A DNA stretch of 64,000 bases, taken from positions 13,807,772 to 13,871,771 of the forward strand of contig NC_061074.1 in NCBI RefSeq assembly GCF_021917145.1, in the 5' to 3' direction. The notes beneath the pieces are model-generated. The model saw only the letters and a list, made by a program, of their open reading frames with translations. It made no database searches and was not told the origin of the DNA. This document shows, piece after piece, positions 63,992-64,000 of the stretch. Position 1 is the first letter of the stretch. Every line of letters begins with the position of its first letter. The position numbers were made by a program, and so were the translations under genes. The stretch comes from Hypomesus transpacificus. Its lineage: Eukaryota > Chordata > Actinopteri > Osmeriformes > Osmeridae.

Positions 63992-64000
63992 GTGAGGAAC

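Overview
The window is vertebrate nuclear DNA, almost certainly from a teleost fish. It holds intron-rich genes with GT-AG splice sites, and translating the spliced exons gives recognisable vertebrate proteins. Several introns carry fish-type repeats: hAT-like miniature elements, a tRNA-derived SINE with the common fish tail, and long (CT)n and (GT)n runs. The species cannot be named from this sequence alone. All exon boundaries below were read by eye from splice consensus, reading phase and family similarity.

Layout, left to right. (1) 125-26474 (+): the last 53 exons found of furry (fry), about 2,678 residues. The 5' end lies outside the window. The 3' UTR runs to a polyA signal at 27549. 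(2) 28367-38864 (+): complete brca2, 26 coding exons and about 2,618 residues. It has the PALB2-binding WFEEL motif, about 11 BRC-like repeats in one 3.3-kb exon, the helical/OB/tower DNA-binding region and the C-terminal RAD51-binding motif. (3) 39505-41373 (+): n4bp2l2, a P-loop kinase-like protein. (4) 45223-47081 (+): trmt9b, a SAM-dependent methyltransferase-fold protein with an upstream non-coding exon and promoter-like region near 43000. (5) 48387-50782 (-): an eight-exon histone-deacetylase-fold gene of a type not found at the matching human locus, convergent with trmt9b. (6) 59438 to the window end (+): the first two coding exons of a DLC1/STARD13-family RhoGAP, best match the long DLC1 isoform. 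The 3' part is outside the window.

Fry, brca2 and n4bp2l2 are neighbours on human 13q13, while trmt9b and DLC1 are neighbours on human 8p22. Both groups lie together here. The vertebrate genes ZAR1L, PDS5B and KL, which sit in the human 13q13 block, were not seen. Brca2 (homologous recombination), fry (NDR kinase/mitotic scaffold) and the Rho regulator are not an operon-like unit; the linkage is evolutionary.

No CRISPR arrays, rRNA or autonomous tRNA genes were seen. The most useful oddities are two in-frame microexons in fry, a coding minisatellite in fry, the enlarged and partly degenerate BRC array, a GC-AG intron in the deacetylase gene, two hAT-like elements with target duplications, and an unexplained open exon-like segment at 59001-59261.
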